Source: Chloroflexota bacterium (lineage in GTDB: Bacteria > Chloroflexota > Dehalococcoidia > Lucifugimonadales > VGZR01). Taken from it: a stretch of DNA of 7,282 nucleotides. Of the stretch, positions 1 to 6,290 are shown in pieces. The stretch is from assembly GCA_027625225.1 (NCBI GenBank), contig JAQBWG010000090.1, forward strand, positions 1 to 7,282, written 5' to 3'. Below the pieces are notes generated by a model, which had not been told where the DNA came from, made no database searches, and saw only the letters and a program-made list of their open reading frames with translations. The translations under genes and the position numbers were made by a program. How positions within the stretch are numbered: the stretch's first letter is position 1; each line of letters starts with the position of its first letter.

Positions 1-2
1 CC

Positions 3-668
3 GTAGCCCTCGCGCTGCAGCCTGCGCTGAGCAATCTGTTCTCCAGCGCGATGATGGTGGGAGATGGAGTCGTCTCCGACGGCGACTTTATCGAGCTGCA
101 GGGTGGTCCGATGGGTAATGTCATTGATGTGGGTTGGCGTAGCACGAAGATTATGACCCCGCAGGGCAACATCGTGTCTATCCCCAACTCGAAACTGGCG
201 GATACTATCTTCACGAACTACCAGATGCCCAACCCTGAGATGAACGCGGTCATCACATTAGGTGTGTCATACGACAGTGATTTGATTGAAGTCGAGCGCA
301 TCGCGCTCGAGGTATGCCGACAGGTACGCGACGAGATGCCGGACGAGACGGTGGTGAAGACGTTCGAGCCACTGTTGCTGTTCAGGGAGTTTGGGGATTC
401 GAATATTACCTTCATCGTTATCTTGCGAGCGTCCAACCGTGGGAACACGTTCCTGGTGACCCACGAGGTTGTCAAACGTTTGCATGAGCGGTTCGGTAAC
501 GAGGGCATCGAGATTAACTACCCTGTGCGCAAACTTGTGTATCCAGATCGGGACGAGGGCAAACCGCTTACCGAAGTCGCGGCTATTCGAGGCGGGAAGG
601 CCGGAGCGAAAGCAAGCGCAGCAAAGCCGCATTCGACGAGCCCTTCCGACAAATCGGGGAGTCTTTAA
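3..668 (+). CDS. MscS-family mechanosensitive ion channel, C-terminal part (5' truncated)
   Basis: Small-conductance mechanosensitive channels are inner-membrane homo-oligomers that open under membrane tension and release solutes during osmotic downshock. The frame is open to the left edge (first whole codon at 3), so only about 221 residues are present and the membrane helices are mostly missing. The first residues (VALALQPALSNLF) match the end of the pore-lining TM3 helix, as in E. coli GLALQGSLSNL. They are followed by the beta domain (SDGDFIELQGGPMGNVIDVGWRSTKI), the conserved PNSKL segment, and the cytoplasmic alpha/beta domain with LGVSYDSD, matching E. coli IGVAYDSD. An internal ATG at 51 is not the start, because homology continues upstream of it. 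After the family domain ends (near YPVRKLVYP) there is a tail of about 35 residues rich in Lys, Ala and Ser, probably disordered. The next gene begins 15 nt downstream in the same frame, suggesting co-transcription. Confidence 0.93.
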   Translation, partial: VALALQPALSNLFSSAMMVGDGVVSDGDFIELQGGPMGNVIDVGWRSTKIMTPQGNIVSIPNSKLADTIFTNYQMPNPEMNAVITLGVSYDSDLIEVERIALEVCRQVRDEMPDETVVKTFEPLLLFREFGDSNITFIVILRASNRGNTFLVTHEVVKRLHERFGNEGIEINYPVRKLVYPDRDEGKPLTEVAAIRGGKAGAKASAAKPHSTSPSDKSGSL

Positions 669-683
669 CTGGCAGACAAAAAC

Positions 684-1607
684 ATGCCGCCGACAGTTGT
701 AGTGCTAGGTGGCATCAATATGAACCTTATCGCCCTTACATCGCGACTTCCTAAACCGGGAGAGACGATTAAGGGCGATAGTTTTTATACAAGTCCCGGT
801 GGCAAGGGTGGCAATCAGGCGGTTGCAGTTGCCCGGATGGGAGCAAGAGTGAGGATGGTCGGGCGAGTCGGCGCGGACAGGTTCGGTGGGGAAATGCTCG
901 ATGCTATGAAACACGAAGGGATAGATGTCTCAGGCGTTGCCGAAGACGCGGAGAACGCTTCAGGCATCGCGATGATATTGCTTAACGCCGAGCGGCAGAA
1001 TCACATCGTCCAGATACGCGGAGCGAATCTGGCATGCGACCAAAGCCAGGTAGATGCGGTGGAACGGGCGCTGGAAGGCGCGCAGGCACTTATGCTGCAG
1101 CTGGAGTTGCCGTTCGAGGTGTCTTTGCAAGCCGCGCGATATGCGAAGGCACGAGGTGTGAGGGTGGTGTGGGACCCGGCTCCTGCGATGGAGGACATCA
1201 AAACCGCTTACGACAGGGTGGACGTGCTGGTGCCTAATCAGAGCGAGGCCGAGATCCTAACCGGCGTCGAAGTTAAAGGGCCGGACGATGCGCGTGTCGC
1301 GGCGCATAGGCTGCTGGATGCAGGAGTGCCGATGGCTGTGGTGAAGATGGCCGAGCAAGGAGCGTACTTCGCGTCGGCACACGACGAGGGGTTCGTTGAG
1401 GCGCCGAGTGTGGATGTGGTGGACACAGTCGCGGCGGGCGACGCGTTTGGCGGGGCGTTTACCATGGCGTTGTCTGAAGGGAAACGGCTGAGCGAAGCGG
1501 TGCGGTGGGGTGTAGCGGCGGGTGCACTGGCGGTGACGAAACGGGGAGCGCAGGATTCGATGCCATCCCGCGGCGAGGTGTTGGCACTGCTGGCACGGAA
1601 TAGTTAG
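684..1607 (+). CDS. rbsK: Ribokinase (PfkB-family sugar kinase)
   Basis: Predicted cytosolic ATP-dependent kinase that phosphorylates ribose, or a related sugar, to the 5-phosphate. The 307-aa length is normal for the family (E. coli RbsK 309 aa) and similarity spans the whole protein. Visible motifs are the sugar-binding GGKGGNQ at residues 39-45, LMQLE with E141, PNQSEAEILTG at 184-194, and the anion-hole and catalytic signature DTVAAGDAF at 247-255 with the presumed catalytic base D253. The C-terminal AVTKRGAQDSMP closely follows E. coli AVTRKGAQPSVP. One oddity is the N-terminal sugar-contact motif: it reads N12-M-N14, whereas E. coli has N14-A-D16 and the Asp contacts ribose, so specificity may be altered. 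The ATG at 684 gives the family's usual N-terminus; no good ribosome-binding site precedes it, so translation may be coupled to the channel gene 15 nt upstream. No rbs transport genes are in view. The stop overlaps that of the convergent gene (1604-1607). Confidence 0.9.
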   Translation: MPPTVVVLGGINMNLIALTSRLPKPGETIKGDSFYTSPGGKGGNQAVAVARMGARVRMVGRVGADRFGGEMLDAMKHEGIDVSGVAEDAENASGIAMILLNAERQNHIVQIRGANLACDQSQVDAVERALEGAQALMLQLELPFEVSLQAARYAKARGVRVVWDPAPAMEDIKTAYDRVDVLVPNQSEAEILTGVEVKGPDDARVAAHRLLDAGVPMAVVKMAEQGAYFASAHDEGFVEAPSVDVVDTVAAGDAFGGAFTMALSEGKRLSEAVRWGVAAGALAVTKRGAQDSMPSRGEVLALLARNS

Positions 1608-2362
1608 AGAGCGGCGTCCTCGGCTTCGATTTGGTCAATCTCCTTCTCAAGCTGAGTAAGCTTTGTGAAGGACTGGTGTATGAGGTAGTACGAGCGCTGG
1701 AGATAGAGTTCGGCCAGCTTCATATTCTTGCTTCCCGTTCCCTTAACGGCCTTGACGAGACGGGGGATGCGGTGGTGTTCGGAGAGGTGTCTGGCGAGGA
1801 TGGCTATTTCCTGCTCCGCCTCCTTGACCAGATTGCTTTCGGCGCCTTCGACGGCAAACTTTAGTCGTCCTACCAATTTGGTGAGTTCACTGAGCTTGTC
1901 GTTGTCGCTCATCAGCCCGTACATGACTTCGTTGACCGATGCGCCTATTTCTTCCAGTTCCTCGTCCATGGGGATGACTTTTTTTGCCACTTCCGTGTAG
2001 AGGTCGGCGTACTTCTGGATAGCGTCGTTCACCGCGTACATCGCGGTAGACACGTCGGAGACGTTGATTGCGCCGCCGTTGAGAATGTCGTCGTCACGAA
2101 GTTCGGCCATCGCTTCCATTTGCTCTTTGCTTGCCATTTTTTCCGGAGCGGGCGGGAAGGCAAAAGCGGATAGCCCCTTAGGTCCGGACTCGCCGAGCTG
2201 GTTCATGAGGAAGGGAGGCACATACTTCGAGACCTCGACCTCGATGGGGAGGATGATGAGGTATGTGGCCCAGATATCCTCGTGGTTAGACGAGCCCACA
2301 AAGTAGAGTAGGGCGTGGCCTTTTGGTTTTTGATTTGATCCGCGTTCGAATGAAATATCCAT
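1604..2362 (-). CDS. Conserved-looking hypothetical protein, mostly alpha-helical, 252 aa
   Basis: I do not recognise this protein. The reading frame is convincing: it fills the gap between rbsK and the divergent promoter region, has an ATG start and ends in a 4-nt stop-to-stop overlap with rbsK. Residues 1-60 look like a small alpha/beta module with an unusual hydrophobic stretch (ALLYFVGSSN, then WATYLIILPIEVEVSKYVPPFL, about 17-52). That stretch is interrupted by charges and prolines, so it is more likely a soluble domain core than a membrane segment. A proline/glycine linker follows (about 56-75). From about 78 to the end the protein is predominantly charged helix, with heptad-like stretches at 110-195 and 212-250 (LTQLEKEIDQIEAE) consistent with coiled coil. 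There is no signal peptide, Cys cluster, nucleotide-binding loop or enzyme motif. An oligomeric structural or adaptor protein is possible but unproven. Confidence 0.8.
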   Translation of the reverse strand: MDISFERGSNQKPKGHALLYFVGSSNHEDIWATYLIILPIEVEVSKYVPPFLMNQLGESGPKGLSAFAFPPAPEKMASKEQMEAMAELRDDDILNGGAINVSDVSTAMYAVNDAIQKYADLYTEVAKKVIPMDEELEEIGASVNEVMYGLMSDNDKLSELTKLVGRLKFAVEGAESNLVKEAEQEIAILARHLSEHHRIPRLVKAVKGTGSKNMKLAELYLQRSYYLIHQSFTKLTQLEKEIDQIEAEDAAL

Positions 2363-2399
2363 GACCGTGTAACTATGTGGCCTGATTGGGAATTTCCTT

Positions 2400-2405
2400 A
2401 TTATA
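2400..2405 (-). promoter_or_regulatory. Candidate -10 element for the 252-aa hypothetical gene
   Basis: The minus strand reads TATAAT here, a perfect -10 hexamer, about 38 nt upstream of the ATG at 2362. Transcription starting 6-7 nt downstream would give a leader of about 31 nt. No good TTGACA-like -35 lies 16-18 nt upstream (best match about 3/6), and no Shine-Dalgarno sequence is obvious near the ATG. The element faces away from the pyrD promoter, making 2363-2466 a divergent promoter region. Confidence 0.4.
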
Positions 2406-2432
2406 CGGCTTTTGTGAATTCTCTACGAAAAA

Positions 2433-2460
2433 TTGGGATTCACAGTGTTCGGAGTATAAT
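2433..2460 (+). promoter_or_regulatory. pyrD promoter, predicted to give a leaderless mRNA
   Basis: A perfect TATAAT at 2455-2460 is preceded by TTGGGA at 2433-2438 (4/6 match to TTGACA) with a 16-nt spacer. Only six bases separate the -10 box from the GTG at 2467, so transcription would start at or next to the start codon. This explains the missing ribosome-binding site and supports GTG 2467 as the true start. A 7-bp inverted repeat (TGTGAAT 2413-2419, ATTCACA 2438-2444) overlaps the -35 and could be an operator, though this is weak. Confidence 0.65.
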
Positions 2461-2466
2461 CCGAAC

Positions 2467-3486
2467 GTGTCAATTGGGCAGATACTGTATCAGCTTCTTG
2501 TAAGACCTGCACTCTTCACGCTGCCGCCGGAACGGGGACAGCGCGTTGCAGAGGCTGTTCTCACACGCTCGTTTATCTGGCGTGCTATTGAATCGTACAT
2601 AGCGAAGCCGGATTCGGTGTTGCAAACCGACCTTTGCGGACTAAAGCTGTCGAGTCCGGTTGGCCTGGCGGCCGGGTTCGACAAAGACTGCCGGATGTTG
2701 CAGTCGCTGTCCCGCCTGGGATTCGGGTATCTGGTAGGCGGCACGGTCGTCGCACATCCCCAACTCGGCAATGCGAAGCCGCGGATGGTGCGACGGATAC
2801 GTGAGCGTGCGCTGGTGAATTCGCTCGGATTCCCCAGCAAGGGTCTGGACGCCGTCGCAGCCGCCATTGAACACAGGCGGGACATGCCCGCGACGCCGCT
2901 GGTTATGAGCGTCGCAGGAGTGACCATCGAACAGGCAGTGACATGCCACCGGAAACTGGAGCCGTTGTCTGATGCCATCGAGGTGAACATCAGCTCTCCA
3001 AACACTGCGGGATTGCGACTGTTCCAGGAGCCGGAAGAACTACGAAAGCTTCTGGATGCTCTCAATGAGGAACGCTATCGTCCGTTGTTCGTGAAGTTGC
3101 CGAGGTATCCGGCGGGCGAAGAAAATGCGCTGGAAAAGACGCTGGAACTGACCAGAGTATGCGTGGACACAGGCATGAACGGGGTGACGGTAGCGAACAC
3201 GCGGCCGGTAGAAGATGCGAGATTGGCTATCGGAAGGGGCGGACTGAGCGGACAGCCGCTATTGGAAGAGACGGTGCGGTTAGTGGAGGTGGTGCGTAAA
3301 GAGGTCGGTGAGAAACTGGCTATCAACGCATGTGGCGGAATATCGACCGGCGACGATGCGTGGGCGGTGTTGCAGGCGGGCGCGACCACGGTGCAGCTGT
3401 ACACGGTGATGATTTACCGTGGGCCGTTGGTGGTGCGGGATATCAACCGGCGGCTGGCGGAGTTGAAAAAGGCGGCTTCTAGCTAA
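2467..3486 (+). CDS. pyrD: Dihydroorotate dehydrogenase, class 2-like (quinone)
   Basis: FMN enzyme of de novo pyrimidine synthesis that oxidises dihydroorotate to orotate. Class 2 enzymes are membrane-associated and pass electrons to quinone. With the GTG start at 2467 the product is 339 aa, close to E. coli PyrD (336), and begins like class 2 enzymes (LLVRPALFTLPPERG, the membrane-associating helical segment). Motifs are PVGLAAGFDKD at 64-74, GGTVVAHPQLGNAKPR at 91-106, N118 in NSLGF, NISSPNT at 174-180 with the class 2 catalytic Ser at S177, K210, N244-T245, GLSG at 259-262 and the phosphate-binding GGI at 290-292. The middle is unusual: where class 2 enzymes carry an NIGKN-type loop this has VMSVAGVTIEQ (about 146-156), more like class 1 enzymes, and KLPRYPAGEE replaces KIAPD. 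A TTG start at 2386 would add 27 unsupported residues and include the promoter. The 3' end overlaps the convergent dehydratase gene by 8 nt. Confidence 0.9.
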   Translation: MSIGQILYQLLVRPALFTLPPERGQRVAEAVLTRSFIWRAIESYIAKPDSVLQTDLCGLKLSSPVGLAAGFDKDCRMLQSLSRLGFGYLVGGTVVAHPQLGNAKPRMVRRIRERALVNSLGFPSKGLDAVAAAIEHRRDMPATPLVMSVAGVTIEQAVTCHRKLEPLSDAIEVNISSPNTAGLRLFQEPEELRKLLDALNEERYRPLFVKLPRYPAGEENALEKTLELTRVCVDTGMNGVTVANTRPVEDARLAIGRGGLSGQPLLEETVRLVEVVRKEVGEKLAINACGGISTGDDAWAVLQAGATTVQLYTVMIYRGPLVVRDINRRLAELKKAASS

Positions 3487-3498
3487 TCGCCTTTTTCA
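3464..3498. terminator. Bidirectional intrinsic terminator between pyrD and the dehydratase gene
   Basis: There is an 11-bp perfect inverted repeat, TGAAAAAGGCG at 3464-3474 and CGCCTTTTTCA at 3488-3498, with a 13-nt loop (3475-3487). Read from either strand, a GGCG/CGCC core is followed by five T residues, the form of a two-way Rho-independent terminator. The stop codons of both convergent genes lie in the loop (pyrD TAA 3484-3486; dehydratase TAG, complement of 3479-3481), so the stem arms are coding sequence. The G+C core is only 4 bp, so termination strength is uncertain. Confidence 0.7.
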
Positions 3499-4447
3499 GG
3501 TGGGTCATGGACATGTTTCCGCCGCTCATCACCAGTGCGACTTTTTTATCCTTCAGACGGTCTTTGATTTTGAGTGCGGCAGCCAGCGATGAAGCCCCGG
3601 CGTGCTCGGTGAGGTTGTGTGTTTTGTCCAAATGCATCTTGACCGCATCTTCCATCTCATCTTCGGAGACGAGTACATAGTCGTCGAGCAAGTCCCACAG
3701 AATGCTTTGGGTTAGCTCGAATCCCAACCCTGTTGCCAAGCCCTCGGCCATCGTCTGCATGGGCGCCTCGGCGAGGCGGCGTTCTTTCCACGAGAGGTAT
3801 GCGGCGGGTGCTTTTTCGGCACTGACGCCAATGACCTGCACGTCGGGGTTGAGAGACTTGGCCGCTATGCAGCATCCGCAGGCGCCGCTGCCGCCACCGA
3901 CGGGGACGATGATGACATCTACATCGGGCAGGTCTTCCATGATTTCCAGGGCGTAGGTACCCACTCCGGCGATGAGTTTCGGTTCGTTGGCCGAGTGGAG
4001 ATACGCGTAGCCCTCTTCTTTCCCCAATATCTCGACGTGGGCGCGGGCTTCGTCGAAATCCTTGCCGTGGAAAACAACGGTGCCGCCGAGCAATTTCATA
4101 GACTCCACCTTGCCGGGGTTGGCGTTCTCGGGCACGACAATAACTGTCTTCACACCGAACAGCCCGCCGGCGTAGGCCATGGACTGGCCATGGTTGCCGG
4201 TAGACGAGCCGATGACACCTCGCTTACGGTCTTCCTCGGATAACTGGGCGAAGAAGTTGACGCCGCCGCGCATCTTGAACGCACCGAGTCGCTGGTGGTT
4301 CTCGTGCTTCACGTACACTTCGGCTCCGAGCACCTGGTCGAGGGTAAGGTAGTGGTGCAGGGGAGTGCGGGTGATGTATGGCGCGATGCGGTTTTTGGCA
4401 GCGATGATGTCGAGTAGCGTTGGTCGTTCGAACACGTCAAACCTCAT
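3479..4447 (-). CDS. PLP-dependent threonine/serine dehydratase (fold type II)
   Basis: Predicted cytosolic pyridoxal-phosphate enzyme of the threonine ammonia-lyase/serine dehydratase/serine racemase group, which typically deaminates L-threonine or L-serine to 2-oxobutyrate or pyruvate. The 322-aa product has the PLP lysine in GAFKMRG (K58), the substrate loop SSTGNHGQ at 81-88, the phosphate-binding GGGSG at 184-188, EHAGA at 281-285 and SGGN at 308-311, whose Ser is expected at the pyridine nitrogen. It lacks the C-terminal ACT-like regulatory domain of biosynthetic IlvA (about 514 aa), so a catabolic or racemase role is more likely than isoleucine synthesis. Related enzymes such as the hydroxyectoine-pathway dehydratase EutB share this architecture, and substrate cannot be settled from sequence alone. 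The ATG at 4447 fits the family N-terminus. A weak AACAAT -10-like box lies on the minus strand at about 4474-4469. The gene stands alone, divergent from mutL and convergent with pyrD. Confidence 0.9.
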   Translation of the reverse strand: MRFDVFERPTLLDIIAAKNRIAPYITRTPLHHYLTLDQVLGAEVYVKHENHQRLGAFKMRGGVNFFAQLSEEDRKRGVIGSSTGNHGQSMAYAGGLFGVKTVIVVPENANPGKVESMKLLGGTVVFHGKDFDEARAHVEILGKEEGYAYLHSANEPKLIAGVGTYALEIMEDLPDVDVIIVPVGGGSGACGCCIAAKSLNPDVQVIGVSAEKAPAAYLSWKERRLAEAPMQTMAEGLATGLGFELTQSILWDLLDDYVLVSEDEMEDAVKMHLDKTHNLTEHAGASSLAAALKIKDRLKDKKVALVMSGGNMSMTHLKKAIS

Positions 4448-4501
4448 TTAACTGTTTTGTCTGCCTTGATTGTTACGTGGGTCGGAAGGGGTGTCAACAG
4501 G

Positions 4502-4507
4502 TATAAT
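4502..4507 (+). promoter_or_regulatory. mutL -10 element, predicted to give a leaderless mRNA
   Basis: A perfect TATAAT ends six bases before the ATG at 4514, the same distance as at pyrD, so the transcript would begin at about the start codon. No convincing TTGACA-like -35 lies 16-18 nt upstream (the region reads around GGGTCGG), and there is no TG extension of the -10. The 15 bases from the -10 to the start codon match those of pyrD at 12 positions. Confidence 0.55.
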
Positions 4508-4513
4508 CCGGCC

Positions 4514-6280
4514 ATGCCGATACGATTACTTGCTCCAGACATCGCAGCCAAGATAGCCGCAGGCGAGGTTATCGAACGGCCCGCTTCGGTGGTGAAGGAA
4601 CTGGTGGAGAACTCGCTGGACGCAGGAGCGACGGACATCACCGTGGAAATCACGAACGGCGGGATGGATACCATCCGGGTCACTGACAACGGGTCGGGTA
4701 TCGCCGAAGACGAGGTGGAACTGGCGTTTCACCGGTTTGCCACAAGCAAGGTATCCAGTGTAAGCGACCTCGACGCCATCAACACACTGGGATTTCGCGG
4801 AGAGGCGCTGGCGAGCATCGCGGCGGTTGCGGACGTGGATTTGACGACGCGGACGGTAGACGCTTCGGGCGGCACGCGAGTGTCGGTTCGTAACGGTGAA
4901 GTGCAGGATAAAGAGCCGTATGCCGCTGCGCCGGGAACAACGTTTTCGGTGAAGAAACTCTTCCACGACTTTCCGGTGCGATTGAAGTTTCTCAAGACGC
5001 CTGCCGCGGAGTCGTCGCGAGTAGAAACGGTGATGTCCCGGTTCGCCCTGGCCTATCCGGAGGTGCGGGTTCGCCTTGCAGCCGATGGCAAAGAGCGACT
5101 GACGACGTCGGGGTCAGGTCGCCTCAAGGAGGCGTTCGCCGAGGTCTACAGCGCTGAGATAGCTGGGCAGATGTTGGAGCTCGAACCGAACCAGTCGCGC
5201 CCGGGCGGACCGCAGTGCACAGGGCTGGTGGGCACACCGGCAGCGACGCGGGCCAACCGGGCATACATCACATTCTTCGTCAACCGCCGTTGGGTGCAGA
5301 GCAGGGTACTCGGTGTGGCACTGGAGCAGGCATACCACGGCTTCCTAAAGGAGCGGCGGTATCCCATCGCGGTGGTGAACGTCATCGTCCCGCCGGAACA
5401 TCTCGACGTGAACGTGCATCCGGCAAAGAGTGAAGTGAGATTCCGTTATGAGAGCGCCGCATTCTCGGCAGTACAACAAGCGGTACGGAGTGCGCTAAAC
5501 GTGTCATCACCGGTACACGAGGTGACACTGCCGTCGTCGGGAATACCGGTGCAAACGCAAACAATCGAGCGGACGGAGACGTTTTGGCCCACAAAACTTC
5601 CCCCGCCCCATGCGGAGACGATACGACAGGACACACAGCCGATTGCTGAACATCAGCAACGTCCGGTTCAGTCGGTACAAACACAGTCTGTACAGACACC
5701 GCGCGACACGCTGCCGTCGCTGCGGGTGCTGGGACAGGTGCAGAACACCTACGTAGTGGCCGAAGGGCCGCAGGGGATGTATCTGGTAGACCAGCATGCG
5801 GCACACGAGCGGGTGCTGTTCGAGCGGGTCATCGCCCAGGGCAAAACGCGCACTGCTGAAGTACAGGCGCTGCTAGAACCATTGGTGTTGGAACTCGACC
5901 CGCGCCGGTACGAGCTGTTAAGCCAGCATGTGGATGTGCTGACGGGGATGGGTTTTTTGTTGGAGGAGTTCGGGGCGAACGCGTTTCTGGTGCGGGGAGT
6001 GCCCGGTGTGATGGGTGGTGAGGACCCGAAGAGTGGACTGACCGATGTATTAGACCTGATGGCTGATGGCGGCGGGTTCGAGTCGTGGGAGGAGCGGGCG
6101 GCGTACTCCATCGCGTGCCATAGCGCGATACGGGCAGGAAAGATATTGTCGCACTCGGAGATGGAGGAGCTGGCGCGTCAGTTGGCAGCGTGCGAACAGC
6201 CACATACGTGTCCCCATGGACGGCCTCCCATGGTGCATCTGAGCGCATCGCATCTGGAACGCGAGTTCGGGAGACGTTAG
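4514..6280 (+). CDS. mutL: DNA mismatch repair protein MutL (endonuclease type)
   Basis: MutL links mismatch recognition by MutS to strand incision and removal. The 588-aa protein has an N-terminal GHKL ATPase with VKELVENSLDAG (E29, N33), DNGSGI at 58-63, ATSK at 76-79 and GFRGEAL at 93-99, then the transducer domain with DVNVHPAKSEVRF at 298-310. A Pro/Gln/Thr-rich linker (about 335-400) leads to the C-terminal dimerisation/endonuclease domain. That domain has the complete metal-binding set: DQHAAHERVLFE at 426-437 (DQHA-x2-E-x4-E), ACHSAIRAG at 534-542, CPHGRP at 566-571 and a terminal F-G-R at 585-587. It should therefore nick DNA itself, as in organisms without MutH. The usual NTPAR-type segment reads HDFPVR (151-156). 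ATG 4514 gives the canonical start (MPIRLLAPDIAAKIAAGEV); a TTG at 4457 would precede the promoter. mutS is not in the window. Confidence 0.96.
   Translation: MPIRLLAPDIAAKIAAGEVIERPASVVKELVENSLDAGATDITVEITNGGMDTIRVTDNGSGIAEDEVELAFHRFATSKVSSVSDLDAINTLGFRGEALASIAAVADVDLTTRTVDASGGTRVSVRNGEVQDKEPYAAAPGTTFSVKKLFHDFPVRLKFLKTPAAESSRVETVMSRFALAYPEVRVRLAADGKERLTTSGSGRLKEAFAEVYSAEIAGQMLELEPNQSRPGGPQCTGLVGTPAATRANRAYITFFVNRRWVQSRVLGVALEQAYHGFLKERRYPIAVVNVIVPPEHLDVNVHPAKSEVRFRYESAAFSAVQQAVRSALNVSSPVHEVTLPSSGIPVQTQTIERTETFWPTKLPPPHAETIRQDTQPIAEHQQRPVQSVQTQSVQTPRDTLPSLRVLGQVQNTYVVAEGPQGMYLVDQHAAHERVLFERVIAQGKTRTAEVQALLEPLVLELDPRRYELLSQHVDVLTGMGFLLEEFGANAFLVRGVPGVMGGEDPKSGLTDVLDLMADGGGFESWEERAAYSIACHSAIRAGKILSHSEMEELARQLAACEQPHTCPHGRPPMVHLSASHLEREFGRR
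5669..5698 (+). repeat. Two tandem 15-bp repeats in the mutL linker
   Basis: Two adjacent 15-nt units (5669-5683 and 5684-5698) match at 13 of 15 positions and each encodes QSVQT. A related VQTQT coding stretch occurs near 5550. The units keep the reading frame and sit in the low-complexity linker between the ATPase and endonuclease domains, where length changes are tolerated. Confidence 0.75.
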
Positions 6281-6290
6281 GAGGAGGAGT

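Noticed and set aside
1604..1640. Terminator at the rbsK/hypothetical convergent junction
   Set aside because: No inverted repeat followed by a T-run could be found around the overlapping stops.
2386..2466. TTG at 2386 as the pyrD start, adding 27 residues
   Set aside because: The added residues do not resemble PyrD N-termini and the stretch contains the TATAAT promoter box; GTG 2467 gives the family length.
2490..3065. 191-aa minus-strand open frame within pyrD
   Set aside because: Antisense shadow of conserved PyrD motifs, with an Arg/Ser-rich composition typical of spurious frames.
4457..4513. TTG at 4457 as the mutL start, adding 19 residues
   Set aside because: The canonical MutL N-terminus begins at ATG 4514 and the extension spans the -10 box.
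4526..4966. 146-aa minus-strand open frame inside mutL, and similar long shadows at 5382-5804 and 5829-6248
   Set aside because: They lie antisense to strongly conserved MutL coding sequence, have no recognisable protein character and arise from G+C-rich codon bias.
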